64,000 bases of DNA from Branchiostoma floridae (lineage: Eukaryota > Chordata > Leptocardii > Amphioxiformes > Branchiostomatidae), in assembly GCF_000003815.2 (NCBI RefSeq), contig NC_049989.1, forward strand, positions 3,781,580 through 3,845,579, read 5' to 3'. The position numbers and the translations under genes are program-made. The notes under the pieces are model-generated. The model was not told where the DNA came from. It saw nothing but the letters and a program-made list of their open reading frames with translations, and searched no databases. The first letter of the stretch is position 1; every line of letters starts with the position of its first letter. Shown one piece after another: positions 19,126-29,811 of the stretch.

Positions 19126-20619
19126 GTGTGCTTACTTGAGGATTGTTCTGTACTACTGATATCTTGGAGATAAATGTAACATGTTTTGATGGTATCGGCC
19201 CTTATACCTAGGTGCATGCTCAAATGAAGTAATTGAACATTCATTCTATCAGACTGCATAGCACTTATGAAATGTCCTGAACGCTCTCAGATGAGACTTG
19301 TATTAATGCATCTCTGGGGCTCTGAGGAACATTCTTTCAACGCAGCTTGCCGGCCTCCTATTTCCGAGGCCTTTCAAGCACTAAAACCATTGTTAAATGT
19401 GAAATCCCCAAGAGTCTAAACGGGATATAAAAAGATAGAGTTGATAGCAGCTATGACGGCGCCGTTCAATCATTTTCCACTCACCAAGGCCACTGAGATG
19501 TATCCTAGTCCACTTCCAGCTGTCAAGTATTGACTTTTTTGATCTCCCAAAAGACAACATTACAGCACGGATTCCAACAGATGCGGAGCCATATCTGTCC
19601 ATGTAGGATAAAGCTGGTCAGCCAACAATAGTCTTTTTGTTGATGCTTGAGGAATTTAATAGCTACTAGCGGAGACAAAATAAAGCATACCTTCCCAAAG
19701 GAACACTCAAACATTTTCCAGGTAGAATAAACATCAGGTAGAATAAACACAAAGTGCGTGAATAGATAGACCCAGTTGAATGCACTGCATTCTTTGATAC
19801 AATACATTCTACATTAGACAATGGCGTGTGCTTGATGATGTTTGTGATTATGTCAGACTGTAGAAGCAATGGAGGAAACAGTCATTTATCATCGTATTAC
19901 ACTCGGTGCAAATGCACGTACTGTGGGTACTTAACGCAAGGCTACTGCCACTAACGCCATTCCAAATAGGTTGGTGACTGCGCTACGAAATAAAATTATT
20001 CTATATCGTTCAACTAATTTTAACAAAAAAAGTAATTTCATACATAAGAACAATTTTTGATGCTTTGTTGTATTTCTAATCATAATTTCAATATATTCAA
20101 ATTATGACATCATGATCAAACAAATCCAAAGTATGCGTAGATCGCATCGCGATCGCCATCTTAGTAGTAGTAGAATGATGGGTCTTAAATGCCTAATTGA
20201 TCCAATGGCTGATCTGAATGTTCATCACATTACTGATGAAGCACCACATACCGTGAGGCTCCCGTACAGTACTCAGAACCTATATATCTTTTTGAACTGA
20301 TTGGCTCAATCCTCTCGCTTAATGCTAATCGAATTACAGAGCTATTCATTCAGTCCCAAACTGCCTCGTTAGCTGTTTGTTTTTAATATGTTAAGATTAA
20401 TCCGACCCATTTTCAAAGATGTGTACGTGAGATAAGGTGTATTTTCACAACGAAACCCAGCAAATGATTATTCAGGTTAACTTTTCAATTCAGGTTGATA
20501 TTTCACAATGTAATCATGTTGTTAAATGATGTTATTGATTGATGTTAAACGTGTTATTCATTGTATTGTAATTAGTAAATGATAAGTGTTAGCATGACAA
20601 CGTTTCGCAAATAGTATAT
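19126..20619. other. No gene seen
   Basis: No domain-bearing ORF in any frame and no clear repeat boundaries. The 3' part from about 20480 may already belong to the LINE 3' UTR described next. Confidence 0.4.
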
Positions 20620-20714
20620 ATAATTTATTGTATTATATGGAAGAGGACTCCAGGAAGAGTAGTGGTTGTATGTCAACATTAATTGGACAGTCCTTAATAA
20701 ATAAACAAACAAAC
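20620..20714 (+). mobile_element. CR1-like LINE 3' tail
   Basis: GACTCCAGGAAGAGTAGTGG at 20646 and the terminal AATAAACAAACAAACA near 20700 match, in the opposite orientation, the 3' end of the LINE at 54943-55740. Such AAACAAAC-type microsatellite tails are typical of non-LTR retrotransposons. No coding part remains here. The left limit is conservative. Confidence 0.65.
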
Positions 20715-21569
20715 ATACCATCTATATTGGCAAAACTGCTGTAAAATTCCTATCAGTTTTCCTTGAGTAAGTGTGCCATAAGTTGCTTCTGTCAGATGTA
20801 ACATTGTGAACAATGAGTCAATTGCACGTTAATTCAATCTGTAACAGTATTTAGGAAAAGTATACAGACAGTAAGATGGTAACAAGTGAAACAAAGGACT
20901 ATTTTGATGTATAGGAAATACTATGCATAAATTCTATGTATTCTCGTCAACCCTTGCCATAGCATGAAAAAAAGAGGCATGAGAATTATTCATCTTTTAT
21001 GTTTGAGCCCTAAACATGACTACATTACAGTTTCAAAGAAAGATACAACATGCTTCATCTGCATTGACAGCGGAGCTGGAAGTTTCTAACTCTCTACTCA
21101 GCGCCTCGTACATTCATTTTTGTAGAACTTGTAAAATGTAAGGATCCACAATCAGCTAAAACATGATGGATGGTGGGCACACAGAAGGTCATTTAGTTAT
21201 GGGTTGGACTCTAGTAAAAGTTCGTTTTAGCACGTATGTGACCATAAACACACTGAAAGCGTATTGCAATGCAGATAAAAGTATCTTTACGTCCCTTTAT
21301 ATAAAGTTAAAAGCCATATTATAGATAATTCCTGGAGAGAGGGGTTTGGAACTCGTCCCTTTCCTCCATATGTCAAATAGCCATCCTTCAGTCATAACAA
21401 CCCCATACATGTATATACTTCCCGTTTCACGTTTGTCTATTGGTTCGTGTAGAAACCGTTAGCCGCTGGCCTTTTTATCACCTGGTGTCCTAATGGGCTT
21501 GTAAATGTCGTGACTTTATTACCTTTTATATGAAGCCTAAAGTGTTAAAGCGATTTGCTTTATATCGCC
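20715..21569. other. No gene seen
   Basis: AT-rich, no recognised family or repeat boundary. Confidence 0.4.
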
Positions 21570-21890
21570 CCGGGGCCAAATTCAACGCTGTGCTCACTAG
21601 TAAATGACGTCCGTTCAAACTTCCAAATCCCGCGTTTACGTAAATTTGAATAGTGTTGACTTGTTTGATAGAAATTCTTAGATGCTATTGTGAATTGCGT
21701 CTATTTTGAAATCCTGAGACCTTTGAGCCTGATTTAACCCCTGGGCAGATTCCAACGCTGTGCTCACTAGTACTGTCGTCCGTTCCAAATCCCGCGTTTA
21801 CGTATATTTAGATAATGTTGACTTCTTTGATAGAAATGTGTACATACTATTCTGAATTGCGTCTATTTTAAAAACCTGATTTGTTTGGTA
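21570..21890. repeat. 170-bp tandem duplication upstream of the channel gene
   Basis: AACGCTGTGCTCACTAGTA at 21584 recurs at 21754. The following blocks AAATCCCGCGTTTACGTA, GTTGACTT.TTTGATAGAAAT and GAATTGCGTCTATTTT recur in the same order. The two units lie about 470-790 bp upstream of the potassium-channel ATG. They might be part of its promoter region or simply old repeat; nothing in the sequence decides this. Confidence 0.75.
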
Positions 21891-22310
21891 CTATTCTAGT
21901 TGCCCTTCTGTGAGGGGCTATAATAGATGAATGTCTTATCAACACAAATGATGCGTGTTATTTCCCCGGCTAACTGATAAGTAAAAACGTCATTAGCCGC
22001 ACTAAGTGCAAACTCACGACTAGATGTAGGAACCAATCTCGCCATCTAGACTTTCAATTCTCTGCTGAATTTGTTCCACGCTCGCTGCGTACGTACACCA
22101 TTGCGTGCACTTAACTACCTCATATGCATCCCATCACAGGGCCGTGCAGAAGCGTGGTCCGGAATACCGTAGCTGGTTAAGCTGCATCGATCCCGCCAGG
22201 GCTGTACGATACAACCGTGCGGACTCTGCTGAGCTGCCGCCCCGGCTGCCCTTGCCGCGATGGTTTACCAAACAACCCTTAGAGGAGTGACAGAGGTGGA
22301 GGCAAAGTGA

Positions 22311-22358
22311 TAAATCTACGCCGTCTCGGTCCATAGCGTTTCCCCGATACCAACCATG
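22311..22358 (+). promoter_or_regulatory. Start-deciding leader of the channel gene
   Basis: An in-frame TAA at 22311-22313 lies 45 bp upstream of the ATG at 22356, so translation cannot begin further upstream in this exon. The ATG context ACCATGA has a favourable A at -3. Confidence 0.7.
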
Positions 22359-24179
22359 AGGAGGAGCCTGTCGGGAAACGGGCCAATAAGGCGGCCTGCC
22401 GCAACTGGTGAGCAGAATCACTCGCTTACATTAAACAGGAGGGGGAAGCCGGCTCCAAGACTGGCACTCAATGACCGTCTTCTGGGAGGATCGGTCGATC
22501 TGGAAGTCAGTCTAGATTCGGTCAGAAGAAACGCGGCCATGACGACCAAGACGTCCGTCATTCAGAGGAGTGCGACTTTTGATTCCGCGTGGAGTGAATC
22601 GATAGAGACCAGGATGGACTCCGAGCCATTATGGGATGACACCGAGCCCTCGGTTGACTCTGAACGGACCTCGCAGACACCGGAAGGCTTTGGTTATTAC
22701 GGCGGTATTGTAGACGACGTGGAGCCGGTACCCTGGTACAAATGCCCGGGCTTTCTACACACAAAGCACTCGGTGGCGGACAGGATCATTCTCAACGTGG
22801 GCGGAACAATATTTGAAGTCTCGAAATTCGTCTTGGATCGCTACCCGGAGACGTTACTTGGTAGCGAGGAGAGGGATTACTTCTACGACGAGTCGGTGAA
22901 CGAGTACAGGTTCGATAGAGACCCTGAAGTCTTTCGGTACATCCTGAACTTTTACCGGACAGGAAAGCTGCACTACCCGGAGACTGAGACCCTGGGAACG
23001 TACGAGGAAGAGCTGATGTTTTTCAGGCTCGGACATGAAGGTCTACCCGATATCATCAGCCCTTGTTGTCGGGAATCCTACCTCGATAAGAAAGAAGCTC
23101 TCAATCAGCTGAGGCAAGAAGAGGCAAAGGAAGCGCTGAAATTGATAAAAACTAATCCAGAGGATATCCGGGCTGTGATATGGGCTGGGATTGAGAACCC
23201 CACGGGAAGCTGCATGTCCGCGGCGTTTTTCTATGTGATTATGTTCTTCATAGCGATCTCCATCGCGACAAACACAATAGAGACGCTGTACTGTGGCGCT
23301 ACGGACAAGGACGTGCCAATTTATTGCGGGGAGAGGTACCCTCACCTTTTCTACGTCATCGAAACGTCCTGTGCGATGCTGTTTACATCGGAGTACTGCG
23401 TCCGTCTCTTCGCCGCTCCCGACCGATGGCTGTTCGTGAAGAGTCCCATGGCCATCATCGACCTGTTGTCCATCCTACCGTTCTATCTCGCGCTGATTTT
23501 ACCCAAGAACAGCAACCTCAGCGGGGTCTTCGTCACTCTAAGGGTTTTCCGGGTATTTCGGGTCTTCAAACTCTCGCGTTCGTCAACCAACCTGAAGCTG
23601 CTAGGACTCACATTGAAAAGTTGTCTCAGAGATCTGAGTTTCCTGCTATTTGCCTTGGCGATGACCGTCATCTTGTTTTCAACCGTGATATACTACGCGG
23701 AGAAGGGAGTACCCAACGGCAGGTTCACATCCATCCCGCAGACATCATGGTACGTGGTGGTTACTATGACTACGTTAGGGTATGGGGAAATAGTGGCCAA
23801 TACCGTGTTTGGCAAGATCGTGACGGCCGTATGTTGTGTGAGCTCCGTCATTCTCCTAACACTCCCCGTCACGGTTATCGTGTCGAACTTCAACAACTTG
23901 TACAGGCCGGACAAACTCAAAGATGTCGGGCCTCCTCGGAGGAATCCTCCGCCCCTGGCCCCGAAAGAACTTGAAATATTCCACTCCCAGCATCGCCATC
24001 TCTTGACTTGTATAGAGAAAAGCACGGGGCACAATTTCACCACTTTGCGGTTTCCCTACATGGAAACTGAACACTGGGAAGGGTGCTGTCATCAACACGG
24101 GCACGGGCATGGACATGGGCATGGACATGGGCACGGGCATGGGCATCTGACGCACAGACATTCTCATTCGCATTTGTAA
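22356..24179 (+). CDS. Shal/Kv4-like voltage-gated potassium channel subunit, divergent
   Basis: An intronless 607-residue plasma-membrane channel subunit. A long N-terminal extension (1-140) lacks the usual Kv4 start. The T1 tetramerisation domain (about 142-245) has the Shal-like RYPETLLGS and FDRDPEVFRYILNFYRTGK. S1 is about 286-308, S2 about 329-350, S3 about 362-383, and S4 about 392-412 with the LRVFRVFRVFKLSR arginine ladder. S5 is about 426-448, the pore filter TTLGYGE is at 472-478, and S6 is about 486-512. Deviations: the filter ends Glu rather than Asp; the S6 gate reads PVT (504-506) rather than PVP; the T1 zinc site keeps His206 and Cys237-Cys238 but has Thr212 where non-Shaker channels have Cys, and the following loop is four residues longer. 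The tail (577-606) is His/Gly rich. Loss of the second PXP proline is also a mark of electrically silent Kv5/6/8/9 subunits, so a modulatory role is possible (inference). The region is markedly more GC-rich than its flanks. Confidence 0.93.
   Translation: MRRSLSGNGPIRRPAATGEQNHSLTLNRRGKPAPRLALNDRLLGGSVDLEVSLDSVRRNAAMTTKTSVIQRSATFDSAWSESIETRMDSEPLWDDTEPSVDSERTSQTPEGFGYYGGIVDDVEPVPWYKCPGFLHTKHSVADRIILNVGGTIFEVSKFVLDRYPETLLGSEERDYFYDESVNEYRFDRDPEVFRYILNFYRTGKLHYPETETLGTYEEELMFFRLGHEGLPDIISPCCRESYLDKKEALNQLRQEEAKEALKLIKTNPEDIRAVIWAGIENPTGSCMSAAFFYVIMFFIAISIATNTIETLYCGATDKDVPIYCGERYPHLFYVIETSCAMLFTSEYCVRLFAAPDRWLFVKSPMAIIDLLSILPFYLALILPKNSNLSGVFVTLRVFRVFRVFKLSRSSTNLKLLGLTLKSCLRDLSFLLFALAMTVILFSTVIYYAEKGVPNGRFTSIPQTSWYVVVTMTTLGYGEIVANTVFGKIVTAVCCVSSVILLTLPVTVIVSNFNNLYRPDKLKDVGPPRRNPPPLAPKELEIFHSQHRHLLTCIEKSTGHNFTTLRFPYMETEHWEGCCHQHGHGHGHGHGHGHGHGHLTHRHSHSHL
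24087..24177 (+). repeat. Coding GGGCATGGACAT minisatellite (His-Gly tail)
   Basis: Imperfect GGGCAY/GGACAT units encode a run of alternating Gly-His followed by HRHSHSH at the extreme C-terminus of the channel. Polyhistidine tracts can bind transition metals or direct nuclear-speckle localisation in other proteins. No role can be read here, and repeat slippage is enough to explain it. Confidence 0.8.
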
Positions 24180-24257
24180 CATGGATGAAGCCCCACGTAC
24201 GTGTGTCATGTTATCTAAATGCACAATTAATGATACTGATTGGAAGCAAGCGATATG

Positions 24258-24430
24258 CAGTAGAAGCCAGTTAATTGCACAACGGATAACTGCACACTCC
24301 TGTTAATTGCACAGATAATCCCAAATCCCGTAGTGATGCGGTCCAGCTGAATAACTTCGCTTTGTTGCACCATCCGGATAATTGTAAAGATGTGCTTGAA
24401 AATGGGAGCGCAATTAAAGGGCTTCTACTG
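24258..24430. mobile_element. Tigger/pogo-like MITE in the channel 3' flank
   Basis: The left end CAGTAGAAGCCAGTTAATTGC and the right end, complement CAGTAGAAGCCCTTTAATTGC, form a near-perfect inverted repeat of about 21 bp. TA follows on the right and TG stands on the left (probably mutated TA). CAGTAGAA-type ends are characteristic of pogo/Tigger elements. It starts 78 bp after the channel stop codon, so it probably lies in the 3' UTR. Confidence 0.75.
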
Positions 24431-27400
24431 TAACAGCTAAGACGGAAAAACATGTTTGATATTTGCCATCCATGTGGTAATCATTTGTCACGACGGCATT
24501 TGAGAGAAAATTACACATGCTGTTAGCGACCCTGCTGCCAACCCGGATAGCGAATAAACATGCTCAATCCGTGCCTGTCATGGTGGGAATCCCGTGGATT
24601 GGGTAAACTGTCGCCATCAGTCATATTGACAGGACTGTAATGACTATACACGAGAAGAAACCCCGTTTTGGGGGCTGTACGTGACTTCCTGCACCGAACT
24701 ATAGACAGTAAACTCACTTCTCACCGTCCAAAGTACAATGTGTAGCAGCATCAAGTTGGTTGATCATCTGTTTGCATCTCACGTCGCAAACACCCAAGAG
24801 TCAAACAAGTGTAAGTATAGTATAGCGAGATGTCACTTTCAATACACGAGCAATATATCCGCATTTTTCACAAACCTGTGTATTTGTGTGTGTGTACTGA
24901 GAACCATGGTTGCTTGATACAAAAAAATACAACTTTGTAGCTTGTCAGAACAATCGCTGCACACGCCATCAAATCATGTCTAGTTTAATGGAAGTGTGGT
25001 GCGGAAATATACGAGCACTCCGTGTGTAATGGAAGGCGGCTCTGTGATTTATCTGGTCCCAGCAACTCGTTACGTCCTCACGCCTGTTGAAATTACTAGT
25101 GTACGCGCACAGAAACGACGCCGTCGTTAGTAGTTTCCTTTTTACCTGCTCTGTGATCCGATGCTCTTAAATTGGCATTCCACTCGAAGAAGCAGCAAAT
25201 ACGTAAACGTCAGGTTCCATACTACCAACCAACACAGAGCCGCTGCAGGGTTAAATGAAGCGGCACGGAGGGTGCTTAGGTCCGAGGAAGCTGAATGTTG
25301 CGTTTCCGATTACTGTACCGTAAAAAATAGGGCCGACAGGCGGAGATTCACTTTTTGTTTAGACCGCCTAGCAGATCCAAAAAAATCCAGTAAACAATGT
25401 AAATCAAAATGCTTTAAGACACTGATACTTTCAGCACTATAACGTAATTATACAGATAGACATTGTGCAATAACAAGTGTTGATAAACTGAACACAGAAG
25501 TACATTTTATTACATTCAATTGCTCTTTTTTTTAACAGGGTGTGAAATGAAGATTTGCAAAAACTACTCTTAATTCTGTTCTGGTTCATCACTCAGATGG
25601 TAGATCGAAAATCTTTAATATGTCCCTTGGCAGCGGTCGGCCAAAAAGGGCTGGGGTCTGCAGGTTTCTGCAAGGGGCGGTGGGGTAAGCGGAAATGCAC
25701 CATTCTTTTCTTTCAGGATTTGAGAGGGAATCAATGAGACAACTCCAATGTCGTCAGATTTACTGGTGAGTCTACTGCCAAGTGGCCTTAGCTTTGTGAA
25801 TCTAGAACATTTCTAGAGTAGATGGAATATTAAGACAAATCTGTATTATCTATGTGTTTGATACGTATTGATCGTATCGATTTTAAAAATGATGACAGAG
25901 TGACAAACAAGTAACACCTACCTAATCAAAGCTGCTCGTTCAGATGATTAGTTTTTGTCCTGAACAAGATGCTAAAATCACAGACCGTTCTGGTGTTACC
26001 AAGACGTTTTTATTTTAATTAGACCGTGATGCAATTGCACAAAGTCGAAACTTTCCCGTTCTCAGTGTCCCTTTTATTTCTCAATAAAGTATAAAAATGC
26101 TACCTGATATATTGCCGGGATATGCACAGTACGGTATAGACTTATGTCATTGCAATGAGAAATATGATTGTTTTCTAAGATGAGTATAGCATAGATATTA
26201 CATTGTCTGATGTTATCGAAACATGTAAAGAGACAATCTTGCGATATATTGTTCGGAAACAAATTGTTGAAGGAACGATCTGTCAGGCTTTGGTACTTTT
26301 CTGCTGTCAAATATATCCTCTAGCTGTCAAAACAACCTCCGAGAGATATATTCCCTACCAGTGTGATTACTACTATATACAAATAAATGAGATTGCTATA
26401 TGTACAAGTATTGTATACTGCCTCTTGGGCTTGAAGAGGAATTGTTGATAAATCTGAATACACTTCATTTACATGTTAGTGGCCTGTGGTTTTTGTCTAT
26501 GCCATTAGAATACAGTTATACGTTACTGTAAATGCATTTATTTTCGAAGTGGTTTTCTGTTCACTGTACAGTATATGACTATAGCGCCATCGCAAACTCA
26601 GAACCACCGCGAACACTCCATTTTCTCCCAACCGCAAAATTGAATCAGCGCAAAATTAAATGCATTTGCAGTATCACGAGAAAAAAAAAGAAGAAATGTT
26701 TGGGTGAAAGTCAATGTTGTTCTGAAAATCTGCAAGCTAAGGTCAGATGATGTGCATCGAAAATCATGATTTCGTGAAAGCCCTAAAAGGTGGGCATGAT
26801 TCTCTTCATAAAACTTCTACAACTAATCACTAAACCCACTAATGCTGCATTACGAGCAGAAAGTCAGAATAAGTGGCGCCCACGTGGCCTGGATATTGGG
26901 TGAGCCTGGTCAGAGGTGAGCACCTTCAGAGGTTGTTCTTACAACTCTTTAATGGGCCAATATAGTTCGCCGCTAGCGAAGAAATTGCTCTACGCACCAT
27001 TAATTTAATTTGCCGGCGAGTAATTTGCCAACCTCGATATCCCACGTGAGGTTTGTTAATCGTTTGTGATGTGGCTTTTAATGTCTCCGAGTGGCGTCTT
27101 GCCAGAGCGTCCATTATCGCCAAGCGAAAATTACAAAGCGCTGTACACGCCTCTATACAAGAGCGAGCTTCAACACTATCAGATGGAAAATGTCTTTGAG
27201 TTTGAGTGGCTTGATGGTATGAATAGAACGTACGCGTGTGTAAAAGTGCGACGTTATGGGCACATGAGCACACTTCTCATAGGCTTCACCAAGTCTTTAT
27301 TTTATCCAACTATGACTTTTATACATATTAATACTACCTTCGCCGAGAAGGTTATGTCTTTGGGTGCGTGTGTGTGTGTGTGTTTGTGTTTGGGCCGTCG

Positions 27401-28149
27401 GCATAAACCGAGAAGTCGTGGATGGATCTTGATGACATTTGGTACCTGATAGGGTATGGCGAAATTAAGTAACTATTAGAGAATGGCCCCTAACGGCTCT
27501 CCTTGGTACTGAAACGGAACTTTCGGTTCTTATATCTTGTTCAGAATATATGCGTATGTGTATGATTGTGCTATGTTCTAGTGTAATAGCTTAAGGCTAT
27601 ATTTTCCTACGCACATGGGGGTTCATTTACAGCCGTTCTTCTAACTGTACTACTTGATATGTGATATCTTTAGATTCTATTTCATTGATTTAAATTCGCG
27701 GTAGGAATTGAGTCGGAGACTTATGAGTGCGGTGTTTTAAGTTCGCATTGGAAACAAAACTGGCTGCACGCATAGCAACAGTCTGGCTGGCATCAGGGAT
27801 AGAAACATCACGTCAAACCGTAATCCTGGAGAAATGACGTCTGTGGCCGCACCGGGAAGTTTGCCGTATCTCCGAAGCACAGAAGACTCTCGGGGGAGTT
27901 GATGACTCCACAGGTCGCACTTCCCCCCGACTCTCACAACCCAACAAACAACGCCGTGATCCTGCCTGATCCTCTCAATCCTTATCTAGTATTTACCGAC
28001 GTTCTCCTGCAGCTAATGCCAAGAAAGGCCACTGGAAATGACCTATTAACTTGACACAAAATAGGTTCCTTTTGGCCTACCTGATTCCTCAGTGTATGCT
28101 TGGGCCATTAGTATGAGCCATTGCGACATTTGAAATGTCTGGGTGGCGC
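24431..28149. other. No gene seen
   Basis: No recognisable coding domain in any frame. A GT microsatellite lies at about 27365-27385. The following stretch (AACCGAGAAGTCGTGGATGG, GACATTTGGTACCTGA) looks like an interspersed repeat of unknown class. The frame at 27066-27449 has no family resemblance. Confidence 0.4.
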
Positions 28150-28440
28150 CATATATATAGACTATGACGTTGTCTATGATAACTTTCCTTGCCATACGAA
28201 GGAGGCATTAGGCTGGGTTGCCTTTTATGGAAGATAGAAAGAATTCAATTCGCTTTTATGTCTACATGTGTATTTGATTCTTCATTTTCTTTCTTGCCTT
28301 AAGATCCTTGATGAAGTTATTTACATATAGACTATGACGTTGTTTATGCTGGTTTTCTTCGAATTCACCATAGCGTTGGAATAGAAAGTTGAACATAGAA
28401 AAATTTTAGTCACTTTTATGTCTATCTTTTTATACATTTT
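28150..28440. repeat. About 171-bp divergent tandem duplication
   Basis: ATATAGACTATGACGTTGT at 28154 recurs at 28325, and ATAGAAAG.. and CACTTTTATGTCTA-like blocks recur at matching offsets. The copies are old (well below 90 percent identity by eye). No coding content. Confidence 0.55.
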
Positions 28441-29038
28441 CATGACGTCAGACCTTTGGCTACGAGCAACATAAAAGAGCATTAATTGCGAATAAAGAAG
28501 CCTAGTAGCCCAAACTTTTGAGTGTAGAGTTTTATATTGTATACATCCACAAGGGCTCTGATTCACATGTTTACTGTGAAATGTGATAGTTTTATACACA
28601 GTTAAATATCTTTTGTCGTTGGAATCATGATAAGGAAAATGACACAATGCTATCGCTATGGAGATGGCAGGGCATTACCATGCAACTTGACAGCGCGTAC
28701 TATGTAACAAATCTAAGAGGATTACATTTTGAAGTACGTCAGGTGGGATTTTCTGTATCGTATATGCCAGGGAAGCTGTGTGTGCAGCTCAACAGGGTTC
28801 TCTCATCAAAATATATAATACCACTCTATCTGCTCGCCCGTAGTTTATTGCATGTACCAGTTTTTCATACATACACCCCTTGCTTCATGTTCTGTATCTG
28901 TTGATTATGTCAATTTCTGCCTCTTGCATGCAATCGAAGAGGACGTTATTTTTTTTCATAGTGGTTAATCACTTTATCAAGACCCTGTAAGTATCCATTA
29001 ATCACCAGTCTCCCGTCTGGCGCTACTGTGTGTGTGTG
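28441..29038. other. No gene seen
   Basis: Only short chance reading frames. A GT-rich stretch near 29026-29038 forms the target of the next element. Confidence 0.4.
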
Positions 29039-29381
29039 CAGGGCTCGAAATACCGCCTGCATATGCAGGTTAGTGCAGGTAAAACTGGAGCTGTGCCGCA
29101 GGTATTTCTGGTGTCTACCTGCACCTAACCTGCACTGGTACATGTACTGGGTTTTATACATAATGTCCTCTGATGTAGTTGAATGTGGATTGTTATTAGC
29201 TGCATTGGCTGTTACCACCTATAGAGTATAAAAGAAAAAAAAGTAGCAATGGTTCCTGAATAATTTTAGTACAATCCATGCTTGTCAAATTCAGAGTGGT
29301 GCAGGTAAAATTTGTCTAGTGCAGGTAATTTTCAATGTTACCTTCACCCGTGCAGGTATGCAGAAAGTATTTCGAGCCCTG
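29039..29381. mobile_element. hAT-like MITE, GTGCAGGT subtype
   Basis: The ends CAGGGCTCGAAATAC and GTATTTCGAGCCCTG are 15-bp perfect inverted repeats starting CAGGG, as in many hAT elements. The flanks TGTGTGTG (29031-29038) and ATGTGTGT (29382-29389) match at 7 of 8 positions if read as the 8-bp target duplication expected for hAT, though the target is low-complexity. Subterminal GTGCAGGT or its complement is repeated several times. No transposase. The termini match the two elements in the SLC5 intron, where the subterminal motif is GTGCACCC. Confidence 0.75.
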
Positions 29382-29606
29382 ATGTGTGTACGCATGTCGT
29401 GACCAGACGTGCCAGCACAGGAAGCTCTGTTCTATATCCGTCGTTACTGCTGAATGCAATATGACATGAAAGTCATGTGTACGAAATCACCAAGCGTTGA
29501 AACATTCATCTTCAAATCTGGAGGCCATCCAAAATTTGAGGTCATCCAGCCGCCTTGACATTGTAGAAATTACAGAAACCTATAAATCATGTTGCGACAT
29601 GTAACG

Positions 29607-29811
29607 CTAGTTTACCTTTATCTGCGGGGTAACCTATATTCGTCGTTTTCAAAGACAGGCGTTTAGTGATAGCAAGTGACGGACGCTGGTTTCAAACTGA
29701 AATATTGTGAAAATATCGCAATTTTAAACCACCATCCGTCAACTCAATATAACTAAAAGCCATATTTTTACAAACAACGGATATAGGTTTCCCTACGGAT
29801 AAAGGTGAATT
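29607..29811. mobile_element. Short MITE with TTCACCTTTATCCG ends, copy 1
   Basis: The left arm CTAGTTTACCTTTATCTGCGG...TATTCG and the right arm (complement AATTCACCTTTATCCGTAGG...TATCCG) are inverted repeats of about 40 bp. A second copy with the same arms lies at 51287-51489. About 205 bp with no coding capacity. Class unassigned; a CTAG-like flank is seen in both copies but the target duplication is unclear. Confidence 0.7.

Noticed and set aside
23324-23974. 216-codon frame within the potassium channel gene
   Set aside because: Out-of-phase shadow in GC-rich coding sequence; the Kv frame explains the region fully.
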